Source: Lachnospiraceae bacterium (GTDB taxonomy: Bacteria; Bacillota; Clostridia; Lachnospirales; Lachnospiraceae). From it: a DNA stretch of 51,329 bases. The stretch spans positions 1 to 51,329 of the forward strand of contig SFEV01000014.1 of assembly GCA_004557975.1 (NCBI GenBank), in the 5' to 3' direction. Positions 33,177-42,256 of this stretch are shown here, in pieces. Made by a program: the position numbers and the translations under genes. The notes beneath the pieces were generated by a model. The model saw only the letters and a program-made list of their open reading frames with translations, had not been told where the DNA came from and did not search any database. Position 1 is the first letter of the stretch; the number at the start of each line of letters is the position of its first letter.

Positions 33177-34535
33177 TTACCAGTATCTGCGCGCAGACAC
33201 CGGCGTGCTGTACCAGCAGCTGGAGATAATGATTCCGCTGTTGGAGTTGGCAGCATGGACAATCTGTCCTCCGCCGATATAGATGGCCACATGGTCAATG
33301 CTTCCCGTACTGTTGTAAAAGACGAGATCGCCTGCCTGCAGGCTGTCGAGAGAAACAGACGTTCCGCCATAGGACTGATCGGCTGCTGTGCGGGCAAGCC
33401 CGATACCGAAATTGGCGAAAACAGACTGCGTGAATCCGGAGCAGTCCGCACCGGAGGTCAGGCTTGTACCGCCCCATACGTACGGATTTCCCACAAACTG
33501 AACTGCGTAATCGGCGATGGACTGACCTGTGCCGGAGGAAGAAGCTTCCGTCTCAGTCCATGTCTCTTCCGGCTGAGGAGCTTCTGTCTCAGTCCATGTT
33601 TCTTCAGGCTGAGCTTCTGTCTCGGTCCATGTTTCTTCAGGCTGAGCTTCTGTCTCAGTCCATGTCTCTTCCAGCTGAGGAGCTTCTGTCTCAGTCCATG
33701 TCTCTTCCGGCTGAGCTTCCGTCTCAGTCCATGTCTCTTCCGGCTGAGCTTCTGTCTCGGTCCATGTCTCTTCCGGCTGATAAGCTTCCGTCTCGGTCCA
33801 TGTCTCCTCTGTCCAGGTGTCATCGGATGCGTCATTGTCTGTCCATGTGCCCTCGACAGCATCACTTTCTGACCATGTGTAGTCTTCCGCTGATGCTTCT
33901 GCATCGGTCCACGTTTCGGCAGACCGGGCTTCCTGCTCTGCTCTCAGCCGTGCTGCTTCCTCTTCCAGCGTCTCTGCCATCGGGTAATACGTCTTATACT
34001 CAACATAATATGCATTGACGTAACCGTATACGTCGTCACCCAGCGCAACCTTCATCCAGTCTCCGCTGTAATCCACGACCTCCAGCTCCTCCGCATGGGA
34101 TGCAACACCGATTGTGTCAAAATCCTCACTCGGACCGGTTCGGATATTCAGCTCCTCCGGATGTACGGCGGCCACATTGTACGCCACCTTCTTTGCAATC
34201 TCCTCTGCCTCACTGCCCGTGGCAAAGTATTCAGCCTTTACAAACCCTGAAGCGTTTCCTGATTTTATTTCCAGCCAGTCACCGGTCTGACCGATAATCA
34301 CGGCAGCTCCGTTGTTGTAAATCTTGGCTGTCACTTCACTGTCTGTGTCTGCCCCGCTTCGTATGTTGATGTACTCTTCACACTGGGCGAAAGCAAGCTG
34401 TCCGGTCAGGTCTTCTTCGGCCAAAGAAGATGTTCCGGTCTCTTCCTCCGCATAGACTGTTGCCGGGGCGGTCCCGGCAAACAGAATTCCGGCAGTCAGA
34501 CACAGCGAAGCAAGTTTCAGTGCTCGTTTTTTCAT
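33177..34535 (-). CDS. Secreted SH3b-NlpC/P60 cell-wall hydrolase with repeat linker
   Basis: 452 residues. A signal peptide (about 1-29, ending TVYA-EE), two bacterial SH3 domains (about 47-104 and 118-180), a repeat linker (about 207-335) and an NlpC/P60 domain (336-452) with C365 in GADCSGF, H415 in IDHVAIYIG and H427 in IVHAAN. Such enzymes cut the D-Glu-diaminopimelate bond of peptidoglycan peptides. The linker carries eight copies of ETWTETEA, separated by QPE, PQPE, PQLE or YQPE, after more degenerate TWTD copies. It is rich in Trp, Thr and Glu, where most such linkers are Pro/Ser-rich. Exported and probably held by SH3b binding to the wall. Confidence 0.93.
   Translation of the reverse strand: MKKRALKLASLCLTAGILFAGTAPATVYAEEETGTSSLAEEDLTGQLAFAQCEEYINIRSGADTDSEVTAKIYNNGAAVIIGQTGDWLEIKSGNASGFVKAEYFATGSEAEEIAKKVAYNVAAVHPEELNIRTGPSEDFDTIGVASHAEELEVVDYSGDWMKVALGDDVYGYVNAYYVEYKTYYPMAETLEEEAARLRAEQEARSAETWTDAEASAEDYTWSESDAVEGTWTDNDASDDTWTEETWTETEAYQPEETWTETEAQPEETWTETEAQPEETWTETEAPQLEETWTETEAQPEETWTETEAQPEETWTETEAPQPEETWTETEASSSGTGQSIADYAVQFVGNPYVWGGTSLTSGADCSGFTQSVFANFGIGLARTAADQSYGGTSVSLDSLQAGDLVFYNSTGSIDHVAIYIGGGQIVHAANSNSGIIISSCWYSTPVSARRYW
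33543..33806 (-). repeat. Tandem repeats coding for (E)ETWTETEA
   Basis: Eight in-frame units of 33 or 36 bases, each coding ETWTETEA plus a 3-4 residue spacer. The units differ mostly at synonymous positions (for example CTTCC/CTTCT, GTCTC/GTCTCG), so copies are not all recent, but near-identical neighbours would allow slippage or recombination. More diverged copies extend to about 33915. Confidence 0.88.
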
Positions 34536-34597
34536 GTTCGTTATGCCTCCTCAATTGTTACATGAATTATTACAAAATTGTTAATAGTTACAGCCAA

Positions 34598-34626
34598 ATG
34601 ATAACAAAGGGGGGTATTTATGTCAA
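34598..34626 (-). promoter_or_regulatory. Promoter of the NlpC/P60 gene
   Basis: On the minus strand TTGACA (34621-34626), 17 bases, TATCAT (34598-34603), leaving a 5' leader of about 55 bases that is A/T rich and contains several TGTAA/TTACA segments. Confidence 0.8.
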
Positions 34627-34704
34627 CCGAGCACCGTATTATTTAATTTTCTTTTAACTGCGATTTTATAAAATAATAAGGAATGTGTAATGTTTGTGAA
34701 ATTT

Positions 34705-36069
34705 TCAGTTCTTAAAGCTGTGAATCGGGGCAGGAATGCGTCCTTTTCTGCTGATAAATGCGTCGCAGGAGTACTGATTCACCGGCATGATCGGTGCATA
34801 TCCCAGCAGACCGCCAAATTCTACCATCTCACCGACTCCCTTTCCGATCACAGGGATTACACGGACGGCAGTCGTTTTCTGGTTCACCATACCGATTGCC
34901 ATCTCATCAGCAATGATACCGGAAATGGTGGACGCTTTCGTATCTCCCGGGATGGCAATCATATCCAGTCCCACGGAGCAGACGCACGTCATAGCTTCCA
35001 GCTTCTCCAGCGTAAGGGCTCCGGCCTTCACAGCGTCGATCATGCCCTGATCCTCGCTGACTGGAATAAAAGCTCCGCTTAAGCCGCCTACATAAGAAGA
35101 AGCCATGACACCGCCCTTTTTCACCTGGTCATTGAGGAGTGCAAGGGCAGCCGTCGTTCCGGGAGCACCTGCGTATTCCAGGCCGATCTCGCACAGAATA
35201 TCGGCAACACTGTCACCGATGGCCGGCGTGGGGGCAAGGGAAAGGTCGATAATACCGAAAGGAATACCGAGACGCCTGGAGGCTTCCTGGGCCACCAGCT
35301 GACCTACTCTCGTCACCTTAAATGCTGTCTTTTTGATGGTCTCGCAGAGTGTCTCAAAATCGGCACCACGCACATGGGTGAGGGCGTGCTTGACAACACC
35401 TGGACCGCTGACTCCCACATTGATCACTGCATCTCCCTCCGTGACCCCATGGAACGCACCTGCCATGAACGGATTGTCATCCGGTGCATTGCAGAATACG
35501 ACGAATTTGGCACAGCCGAGGGAATCCTGCTCCTTCGTAAGCTCTGCCGTCTCCAGGATCATTTCACCGATCAGACGGACGGCATCCATATCAATTCCGC
35601 ATTTGGTGGATCCTACATTTACAGAGCTGCAGACACGCTCCGTCTCTGCAAGAGCCCTGGGAATAGAACGGATCAGATACTCATCGGCCTGCGTCATTCC
35701 TTTCGATACGAGGGCAGAGTATCCGCCGAGAAAATTCACGCCCACTTCCTTGGCAGCACGGTCGAGGGTTCTGGCAATCGTCACAAAATCATCAGAGGAC
35801 TTGCAGGCACTGCCGCCGATCAGTCCGATGGGAGTGACAGATATACGCTTGTTCACGATGGGAATGCCGTATTCCTTTTCGATTTCCTGGCCGGTGGATA
35901 CAAGGTCTTTCGCCACAGTGGTGATTTTGCGGTATATATTTTCATTGAGCAAATCCAGGTCATCTGTAATGCAGTCCAGCAGACTGATGCCCAGCGTGAT
36001 CGTGCGGACGTCCAGATTCTCCTGTGTAATCATTTTATTCGTCTCGTTAACCTCAAAGATATTTATCAT
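34705..36069 (-). CDS. UPF0210 (DUF711) family protein
   Basis: 454 residues from the ATG at 36069 (AAGGAGACATT upstream), the usual family length. The fold is related to pyruvate formate-lyase-like barrels (often named PFL family), but no biochemical role is established. Conserved-looking segments: RTITLGISLLDC, GGSACKSSDDFVTIARTLD, NVGVSGPGVVKHAL, DLSLAPTPAIGDSVADI and GLDMIAIPGDT. Encoded with a UPF0237 ACT protein, a widely conserved pair. Confidence 0.9.
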   Translation of the reverse strand: MINIFEVNETNKMITQENLDVRTITLGISLLDCITDDLDLLNENIYRKITTVAKDLVSTGQEIEKEYGIPIVNKRISVTPIGLIGGSACKSSDDFVTIARTLDRAAKEVGVNFLGGYSALVSKGMTQADEYLIRSIPRALAETERVCSSVNVGSTKCGIDMDAVRLIGEMILETAELTKEQDSLGCAKFVVFCNAPDDNPFMAGAFHGVTEGDAVINVGVSGPGVVKHALTHVRGADFETLCETIKKTAFKVTRVGQLVAQEASRRLGIPFGIIDLSLAPTPAIGDSVADILCEIGLEYAGAPGTTAALALLNDQVKKGGVMASSYVGGLSGAFIPVSEDQGMIDAVKAGALTLEKLEAMTCVCSVGLDMIAIPGDTKASTISGIIADEMAIGMVNQKTTAVRVIPVIGKGVGEMVEFGGLLGYAPIMPVNQYSCDAFISRKGRIPAPIHSFKN

Positions 36070-36101
36070 AATGTCTCCTTTTTGTTCCAAACGTCAAGAA
36101 T

Positions 36102-36130
36102 CGAATCCGTTCCATGTCCGGAAGGATTCG
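36102..36130 (-). other. Hairpin between UPF0237 and UPF0210 genes
   Basis: CGAATCC (36102-36108) and GGATTCG (36124-36130) form a perfect 7-bp stem with a 15-base loop. No T run follows. It may set the ratio of the two gene products. Confidence 0.35.
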
Positions 36131-36151
36131 GAATATGTGTGATCCTGCACA

Positions 36152-36424
36152 TCAGATGCGGTGCATCATATTGAAAATATCCTCATGCTGGCAGCGGATG
36201 ACGACGCCGATCTCCTGACCGAGAGCTTCCAGCTCCTCGGCGATCTGGCCTCCGTTTTTCGGTGAGAGGGTGGCATCTGTAACCATCATCATATTAAAAA
36301 ATCCCTGTACGATGGTCTGTGAAATATCAAGGATGTTTACGTTATTCTCTGCCAGATACGTACATACTCTGGCGATAATGCCGACTGTGTCTTTGCCTAC
36401 TACTGTGATAATTGTTTTTTTCAT
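36152..36424 (-). CDS. UPF0237 ACT-domain protein
   Basis: 90 residues made of one ACT domain (TVVGKDTVGIIARVCTYLAE, then NILDISQTIVQGFFNMMMV). ACT domains bind amino acids; a regulatory role for the adjacent UPF0210 protein is plausible and supported only by gene pairing. ATG at 36424 with AAAGGACAGG upstream. Confidence 0.92.
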   Translation of the reverse strand: MKKTIITVVGKDTVGIIARVCTYLAENNVNILDISQTIVQGFFNMMMVTDATLSPKNGGQIAEELEALGQEIGVVIRCQHEDIFNMMHRI

Positions 36425-36534
36425 AACCCTGTCCTTTCTGTGCTTATGTATTTATCTGCGCCCTGAAGCAGATATGTATTTCTGTACAGGAGATTCATTT
36501 CCCACAGGTCAGAAATCTGCCATACTGCCATATC

Positions 36535-37332
36535 TCAGACCGCGATCAGATGCGACGGTTCATCCCGCTTTGCTATCTCAATGGCGAAGTCCTCCGCCTT
36601 AAAGGGATTGTCTCCCATGGTGATCTCGGCGCAGACTGTGGCCAGCGCCAGTGCCTCGTAATTGTTTTCTCTGCTCAGGTGTCCCAGCAGAACCGCTTTC
36701 ATGCGGTCATGGAGAATTTCACCAAGCAGACGGCCGGCATTTTCGTTGGAGAGATGACCTCTCCTGCCAAGGATACGCTGCTTCAGATAATACGGATACG
36801 TGCCGACCTGGAGCATATTGATATCATGGTTCGATTCAATCAGAACCGCATCCAGATTTCTCAGATGGTCCACAATGTACTCATCGTAAAAACCAAGGTC
36901 TGTCGCTATGGCAATGGACTTGTCCCCGCAGCTTAAGCGGTAGGCGACGGGTTCAGCCGCATCGTGGGAAACACGAAACGGATGTACACAGAAATCTCCG
37001 ATCCCGAAGCACTGATCCGGTTTGATCTCGTGGAAAAGTGATTCGTCCACACTTCCCAGCAGGTGCTGGGACAGCATGGCATCCTTTGTACCTGCCGTGG
37101 AATAGACAGGGATACCGTACTTTCTTGCGAGCACCCCAAGACCTTTGATGTGATCGGAGTGTTCATGTGTAATCAGGATAGCGTCAATCTCTTCCGGCTT
37201 CCGGCAGATTGACCGCAGTCCCTCCGTCACTTTTTTCCCGCTGATACCGGCATCAATCAGCACGCCAGTGCTGTCTGTGCCTGCGTAAATACAGTTGCCG
37301 CTGCTTCCGCTGGCAATACTACAAAAATCCAT
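36535..37332 (-). CDS. MBL-fold metallo-hydrolase, WalJ/YycJ type
   Basis: 265 residues. Metallo-beta-lactamase fold with SIASGSSGNC at the start, metal motif THEHSDH (55-61), further ligands in FRVSHDAAEP and ATDLGF, and LLGHLS near the end. This pattern matches YycJ/WalJ, linked in Bacillus to DNA repair and to the walRK locus; here no walRK genes are near. Its position after coaE and polA (77-base gap) is compatible with a repair role. Confidence 0.85.
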   Translation of the reverse strand: MDFCSIASGSSGNCIYAGTDSTGVLIDAGISGKKVTEGLRSICRKPEEIDAILITHEHSDHIKGLGVLARKYGIPVYSTAGTKDAMLSQHLLGSVDESLFHEIKPDQCFGIGDFCVHPFRVSHDAAEPVAYRLSCGDKSIAIATDLGFYDEYIVDHLRNLDAVLIESNHDINMLQVGTYPYYLKQRILGRRGHLSNENAGRLLGEILHDRMKAVLLGHLSRENNYEALALATVCAEITMGDNPFKAEDFAIEIAKRDEPSHLIAV

Positions 37333-37409
37333 GTTTTCTCAATCCTTTATTGTATTTTTTATTCTTCTGCAGGTCCGAAATCTGAATATACATGATTCTG
37401 CACGGAAAA

Positions 37410-38018
37410 TCAATGGATAAATCCGTGCATTGCCAGATTTCTGTCAATCTGCTCGTAAGCATTTTCAACAATGGTGCCGCTGTTGTCGATCACAACGCTG
37501 CAGCGTGCACGATAGCCGGATTCTTTCATCTGATTTCCCATGATTTTGCGGATTTTGTCATCGCTGTAGCCGCGTGTGGCTCTGAGGCGGACGCTGCGCG
37601 TCTTTTCATCCGCATAGATATACCAGATCTCATCACAGATCCGGTCATACCGGTCCTCAAGCAGCAAAGCGGCCTCCACTACGACGAAGGGCACTCTGCC
37701 GCGTACTCTTTCCTGTTCAATTTCTTTTATGATATACTCTTTGACTGAAGGATGGACGATATGATTCAGCTTCTTCAGCGCATCGTAATCGTCAAAAACT
37801 GCAGCAGCCAGCTTCTCTCTGCTGATCGTCTGGTCTCCGTTCAGTATACCGGTGCCGAAGGCTTCGACAATCCGGTAATAACAGCTCTGTCCCGGCTCCT
37901 GCACCATGTGCCCCACCTGGTCACACTGTATGACGCGGGCGCCGTACATCTTCTGAATATAGTCGAGAACTGTGCTCTTTCCGGCTCCCACTCCGCCGGT
38001 AATTCCCAGTACTTTCAT
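37410..38018 (-). CDS. coaE: Dephospho-CoA kinase
   Basis: 202 residues from the ATG at 38018, with GGAGGT nine bases upstream. Phosphorylates dephospho-CoA in the last step of CoA synthesis. P-loop GGVGAGKST (8-16), CDQVGHMVQ, and VVEAALLLEDRY. Follows polA by 40 bases, a common pairing in Firmicutes. Confidence 0.95.
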   Translation of the reverse strand: MKVLGITGGVGAGKSTVLDYIQKMYGARVIQCDQVGHMVQEPGQSCYYRIVEAFGTGILNGDQTISREKLAAAVFDDYDALKKLNHIVHPSVKEYIIKEIEQERVRGRVPFVVVEAALLLEDRYDRICDEIWYIYADEKTRSVRLRATRGYSDDKIRKIMGNQMKESGYRARCSVVIDNSGTIVENAYEQIDRNLAMHGFIH

Positions 38019-38058
38019 CTGTGAGTACCTCCGTTTTCTGTGCTGCAGCAGAACTGTA

Positions 38059-40704
38059 TTATTTTGCTTCATACCAGTTGGCTCCGGAGTGGATATCCAC
38101 CTCCAGACGCACTTTCAGTTCGGCTGCATGCTGCATCTCATGGATCATCATTTCCCGCACCTCTTCAAGCTCTTCCACAGCCGTCTCCACCAGCAGTTCA
38201 TCGTGCACCTGCAGGATCAGCCGTGATTTCATGTGCCGGCTGCGCAGCCATTCATTGACACGGTTCATTGCAATTTTAATGATATCTGCCGCCGTTCCCT
38301 GGATCGGGGCGTTCATGGCAACACGCTCTCCAAAGGACCTCTGCATGAAGTTGGAGGATTTCAGCTCAGGCACCGGCCTTCTGCGGCCAAACATGGTGGT
38401 GACATACCCCTTTTCCTTTGCCTGGTCCACCGTCCGGTCGAGAAACTGCTTGATTCCGGGGTACGTTTTAAAATACTGTTCGATATATTCCTGGGCTTCC
38501 TTCCGTGTAATGCTCAGGTCCTGACTCAGGCCGAAGGAGCTGATTCCGTATACAATACCGAAGTTGACTGCCTTGGCGTTGCGGCGCAGCAGAGGCGTGA
38601 CCTCCTGGGGAGGCACGTGAAATACCTGTGATGCTGTGATGGTGTGAATGTCCTGCGCATCCCGGTACGCCTGAATCAGCATTTCATCGTCAGAAAGGTG
38701 CGCAAGAACCCGCAGCTCAATCTGAGAATAGTCTGCATCCAGGAAGACATAGCCCGGATCAGGCACAAAAACCTTCCGGATCAGCCGGCCCAGCTCCATG
38801 CGGATCGGGATATTCTGCAGATTCGGTTCCGTACTGCTGATACGCCCCGTGGCTGTGATGGTCTGATGGAATTTGCCGTGAATCCTTCCGTCAGCAGAAA
38901 TATAATTGGCCAGGCCATCTGCGTACGTGGATTTCAGCTTCGTCATCTGACGGTATTCCAGAATATCCGCCACAATCGGATACTCCGGGGCAAGCTTTTC
39001 AAGGACGTCAGCGGCAGTGGAGTATCCCGTCTTCGTCTTTTTTCCATGAGGCAGCTGCAGTTTTTCAAAAAGGATAACACCAAGCTGCTTCGGAGAATTG
39101 ATATTGAATTCCTCTCCCGCCGCCCCGTAAATCATCTGCTCAAGTTCCAGGATCCTGGTGCTAAGCTGCTCTCCGTATATCTTCAGCTCTTCCGCCCGGA
39201 CACGGATACCCTCACGCTCCATATCCGCCAGTGTGAAGACAAGGGGCATCTCAATCTCCGCAAACAGACTGCTCATTCCGGTCTCTTCCAGACGGTCAGC
39301 CATGGCGGAACGTGCCTGCAGGTACGTAAGCACTTCCCGGCATGCGTATCCTGTATAGGCAGTACAGTCGCTGCCGATCAGCTTCTGAAGAGAATCCTTG
39401 CCGAACAGCTCTGACCTCGACGGGATCGTCTGGCCTAGATATTCCCGCGCAATATCCTGGGCATCGTAGCTGTCCTTAAGGGGATTGATCAGGTAGGCTG
39501 CGACGGCCGCATCAAACAGACAGCCGCGGCATTCTGAGGGAATATCAAGCCACGGAAGCTGCTCTTTCAGGTGAAGCGTAACAGCGGTACAGGCGGAGCA
39601 GATCAGTTCAGAGAGCCTGCTGCACAGATACTCCTCAGTCAGGAAACCTCCGCACTCCAGAAAATATGCTTCCTGGTCACCGGCACAGACGGCTGCTCCG
39701 TACACCGTACCATTCTCTTCTGCCAGACGAAACGCAATGTCTTTTCCCTGCATCCCTGCAAAAACATCTTCCGCTTCGCCAAGGTCCGAAATGTGTGTAT
39801 ATGCTGCATTATTTTCAGGTCTGATATCTTCTGTATGAAATCTGCCCAGCAGATTTTTAAATTCGAATTTTCTGCAAAGCTCAAGAGCCTCCTGTGTATA
39901 GAGGTTCTCTATGCGTGCATCTTCACGGGACAGCGTAAACGGCGCATGCAGCTCGATGGTTGCCAGAGTCTTGCTCATCCGGGCCAGATCGTAATGATTC
40001 TTCAGCGCTTCCCTCGCCCTTGCAGGTGTGATCTCGTCAGCATGGGCGTACGCTTCCTCGATGGAACCGTACTGTACGATAATTTTTGTTGCTGTCTTCT
40101 CGCCGATACCGGGTACCCCCGGAATATTGTCGGAGGTATCTCCCATCAGCGCTTTCAGGTCAATAAACTGTACCGGTGTCACCTGATACCGGGCCAGCAC
40201 ATCAGCGGCATAGTAATCTTCAATTTCCGTTCCTGTCGCCTTTGTCTTCGGAATACGGACCAGAATATGGTCTGTCGCAAGCTGCAGAAGATCACGGTCT
40301 CCGGAGACGATGGATACCTCCAGCCCCTGCTGTTCCATCTGTCTTGAAACGGTTCCCAGAATATCATCCGCCTCATAGCCCTCCAGCTGCATAACCGGAA
40401 TCTGCATGGCCTGCAGCATCTCTTTCATCATCGGTACCTGCTCGTGGAGCTCCTGGGGCATCGGTTTGCGCGTACCCTTGTATCCGTCAAACATTTTGTG
40501 ACGGAAGGTGGGGGCTTTCAGGTCAAAGGCAACGGCTGCGTACTGTGCCTTTTCTTCCTCCAGAACCTTAAACAGAATATTCAGAAAACCGTAAACGGCA
40601 TTCGTATGGAGGCCTTCACTGTTCGTCAGCATGGGAAGACCGTAAAAAGCACGGTTTAAAATACTGTGCCCGTCGATCAGGACAATCTTTTCTTTTTGTG
40701 CCAT
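38059..40704 (-). CDS. polA: DNA polymerase I
   Basis: 881 residues. 5'-3' exonuclease domain (about 1-290: LIDGHSILNRAFYGLP, SGDRDLLQLATD, GDTSDNIPGVPGIGEKTA), a central 3'-5' exonuclease-like domain whose metal-binding DxE motif I could not find, so proofreading is probably lost as in Bacillus, and the polymerase domain with motif A DADYSQIELRVLAHLS, motif B RRNAKAVNFGIVYG and motif C QVHDELLVE. Functions in repair and Okazaki fragment processing. Confidence 0.96.
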   Translation of the reverse strand: MAQKEKIVLIDGHSILNRAFYGLPMLTNSEGLHTNAVYGFLNILFKVLEEEKAQYAAVAFDLKAPTFRHKMFDGYKGTRKPMPQELHEQVPMMKEMLQAMQIPVMQLEGYEADDILGTVSRQMEQQGLEVSIVSGDRDLLQLATDHILVRIPKTKATGTEIEDYYAADVLARYQVTPVQFIDLKALMGDTSDNIPGVPGIGEKTATKIIVQYGSIEEAYAHADEITPARAREALKNHYDLARMSKTLATIELHAPFTLSREDARIENLYTQEALELCRKFEFKNLLGRFHTEDIRPENNAAYTHISDLGEAEDVFAGMQGKDIAFRLAEENGTVYGAAVCAGDQEAYFLECGGFLTEEYLCSRLSELICSACTAVTLHLKEQLPWLDIPSECRGCLFDAAVAAYLINPLKDSYDAQDIAREYLGQTIPSRSELFGKDSLQKLIGSDCTAYTGYACREVLTYLQARSAMADRLEETGMSSLFAEIEMPLVFTLADMEREGIRVRAEELKIYGEQLSTRILELEQMIYGAAGEEFNINSPKQLGVILFEKLQLPHGKKTKTGYSTAADVLEKLAPEYPIVADILEYRQMTKLKSTYADGLANYISADGRIHGKFHQTITATGRISSTEPNLQNIPIRMELGRLIRKVFVPDPGYVFLDADYSQIELRVLAHLSDDEMLIQAYRDAQDIHTITASQVFHVPPQEVTPLLRRNAKAVNFGIVYGISSFGLSQDLSITRKEAQEYIEQYFKTYPGIKQFLDRTVDQAKEKGYVTTMFGRRRPVPELKSSNFMQRSFGERVAMNAPIQGTAADIIKIAMNRVNEWLRSRHMKSRLILQVHDELLVETAVEELEEVREMMIHEMQHAAELKVRLEVDIHSGANWYEAK

Positions 40705-40745
40705 GAGATAACCCTCTCTGTCAATTTTATATCATTCTTTTTCTG

Positions 40746-41201
40746 TCATTTGTCTGTCTGGTCCGCTGTATCCTGAGAGATCACCGGAACGTCAGATATA
40801 TTTTTCCCCTGATAGCGCGGAGTCAGTCTGAGGATCGCCTTCTGAAAGGTGCTCTGCTGAATCTCTCCTCTGCGTATCTCGTATCCGGTGAAAATGCTGC
40901 AGATGAGAAGAAGCTCCGCAACAGCAAGGACGGCGCAGTACATCACCCGCGACAATCTGTGTTTCAGGATCGACAGGCGCGCACTGCGGATATCATCTTC
41001 CAGCATTTTCTTGAAATTATATTCCTGGTGTGTGCCGGAATCAAGGCTGTCCATGGCTTTGTACATGGTAAAATAAATGTCAAGCTCATCCATGCAGTCA
41101 CTGCAGTGTTCAATATGCTTCAAAAACTGCTCCATCTCCCTGTCTGACAGTGTCCGGTTGACATATGGAGTAACCATACGCCGTGCTTCCATACAATTCA
41201 T
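40746..41201 (-). CDS. Zinc-finger (zf-HC2) single-pass membrane protein
   Basis: 151 residues. An N-terminal anti-sigma-type zinc finger (C3, H29-x3-C33-x2-C36 in HIEHCSDC), a basic segment, one membrane helix (about 85-107), and an outside domain of about 45 residues. This is the layout of ZAS-type anti-sigma factors, but no sigma factor gene is adjacent. It lies 41 bases before polA and probably shares its mRNA. Role unknown. Confidence 0.75.
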   Translation of the reverse strand: MNCMEARRMVTPYVNRTLSDREMEQFLKHIEHCSDCMDELDIYFTMYKAMDSLDSGTHQEYNFKKMLEDDIRSARLSILKHRLSRVMYCAVLAVAELLLICSIFTGYEIRRGEIQQSTFQKAILRLTPRYQGKNISDVPVISQDTADQTDK

Positions 41202-41334
41202 GGCGCCTCTCCTTTCTGCTGCAGTATGTTATCCGTCTGGTCCTTTCAGGTGTCGCTGCGGAATCATACAGCTATGCTTATATTTTCCAGTACTACAAAC
41301 AGGCAGCCTGAACGGTCTGCCTGTCAGTATACTC

Positions 41335-41363
41335 ATTATAGGTAAAATTTCGTGAATCATCAA
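41335..41363 (-). promoter_or_regulatory. Promoter of zf-HC2-polA-coaE
   Basis: On the minus strand TTGATG (41358-41363), 17 bases, TATAAT (41335-41340). A stem ACAGGCAG/CTGCCTGT (41299-41306 and 41317-41324) follows within the leader, then about 100 bases to the zf-HC2 start codon. Confidence 0.65.
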
Positions 41364-41401
41364 GTCCTTTCTTCAGTATCTTCCATACACGGTCTTTATT
41401 G

Positions 41402-42190
41402 TCATGCGAAAATATCCTTCTTTGTGTATTTCCAGAAAGCAGCACCGATTCCGCACGCGGTGAAAGCTGCACCGATGAGAAGCATTCCCGTGTTCAATGA
41501 AGCTTCTGTGATGATATCGGAAGCCTCTGCATAGCCAAAGGGCGTGATATACTGCAGAAATGCTGCAGAGTCACTGATATTTCCGATCAGATTCAGGAAA
41601 TACATCAGCATGGCGAGACCGATTCCGATCCCCAGTCCGCCTTTTCTGAGAAAGGCAGAAATGCCAAAGCAGACGCATGCAAGCTCCATCTGCATCAGCA
41701 TATAGGCAAGATGCAGAAGAAGAAGTTCATCTATGGCCGGCTTTTCCTTTATAATCAGGAGAGAGAGAAAAGAAACGGCCATCACAAAAATGTTCATGGC
41801 AGCAATCTGTGTCACGACAGCCAGCAGTTTTTCAGCCAGCACCTGCTTCCGGGATATGGGATGTGTCAGAAGAAATTCAGCCGTATGATTTTTTTCCTCC
41901 GCCGCAAGTGCTTCAATTCCAAGCAGCGACGCGTACAGTGCTCCGCCGATCCCGATGATATTTCCGCACTCGATGCCGTAAAAGCCCATGACATCACCGA
42001 AATTGATTTTATCCATTCCGAATGCAGCCGTAAATGCACCCATGGCAGCGAACATGCGGCTTACAGATTCCATTTCGCCTTTCATTTCAGGAAACATCAT
42101 CAGGCAGATAAACAAAAGTGATGCGATTGCACCGGTCCAGACCCAGAATGCAATGCGTCCCGATCTCCATTCATGTTTGAAAACAGTCAT
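41402..42190 (-). CDS. ABC-2 type transporter permease
   Basis: 262 residues with about six hydrophobic helices: FKHEWRSGRIAFWVWTGAI at the start and segments near 15-35, 80-100, 120-145, 160-180, 190-210 and 230-250. The HPISRKQVLAEKLLAVV loop is typical of ABC-2 permeases. AAAGGAG before the ATG at 42190. Paired with the ATPase upstream on the same strand. Substrate unknown; such pairs often export peptides or drugs. Confidence 0.85.
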   Translation of the reverse strand: MTVFKHEWRSGRIAFWVWTGAIASLLFICLMMFPEMKGEMESVSRMFAAMGAFTAAFGMDKINFGDVMGFYGIECGNIIGIGGALYASLLGIEALAAEEKNHTAEFLLTHPISRKQVLAEKLLAVVTQIAAMNIFVMAVSFLSLLIIKEKPAIDELLLLHLAYMLMQMELACVCFGISAFLRKGGLGIGIGLAMLMYFLNLIGNISDSAAFLQYITPFGYAEASDIITEASLNTGMLLIGAAFTACGIGAAFWKYTKKDIFA

Positions 42191-42256
42191 AATCTATACT
42201 CCTTTTTACCTTTTGTTTCTTTATGACAACAGATGAAAAATAAGATGGCGGCAAAA

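Noticed and set aside
33543..33806. CRISPR array
   Set aside because: Repeat spacing is regular but the units are in-frame coding repeats without unique spacers; no cas gene nearby.
33255..33872. Cys/Leu-rich repetitive plus-strand frame
   Set aside because: The antisense shadow of the ETWTETEA repeats; periodicity comes from the real gene on the minus strand.
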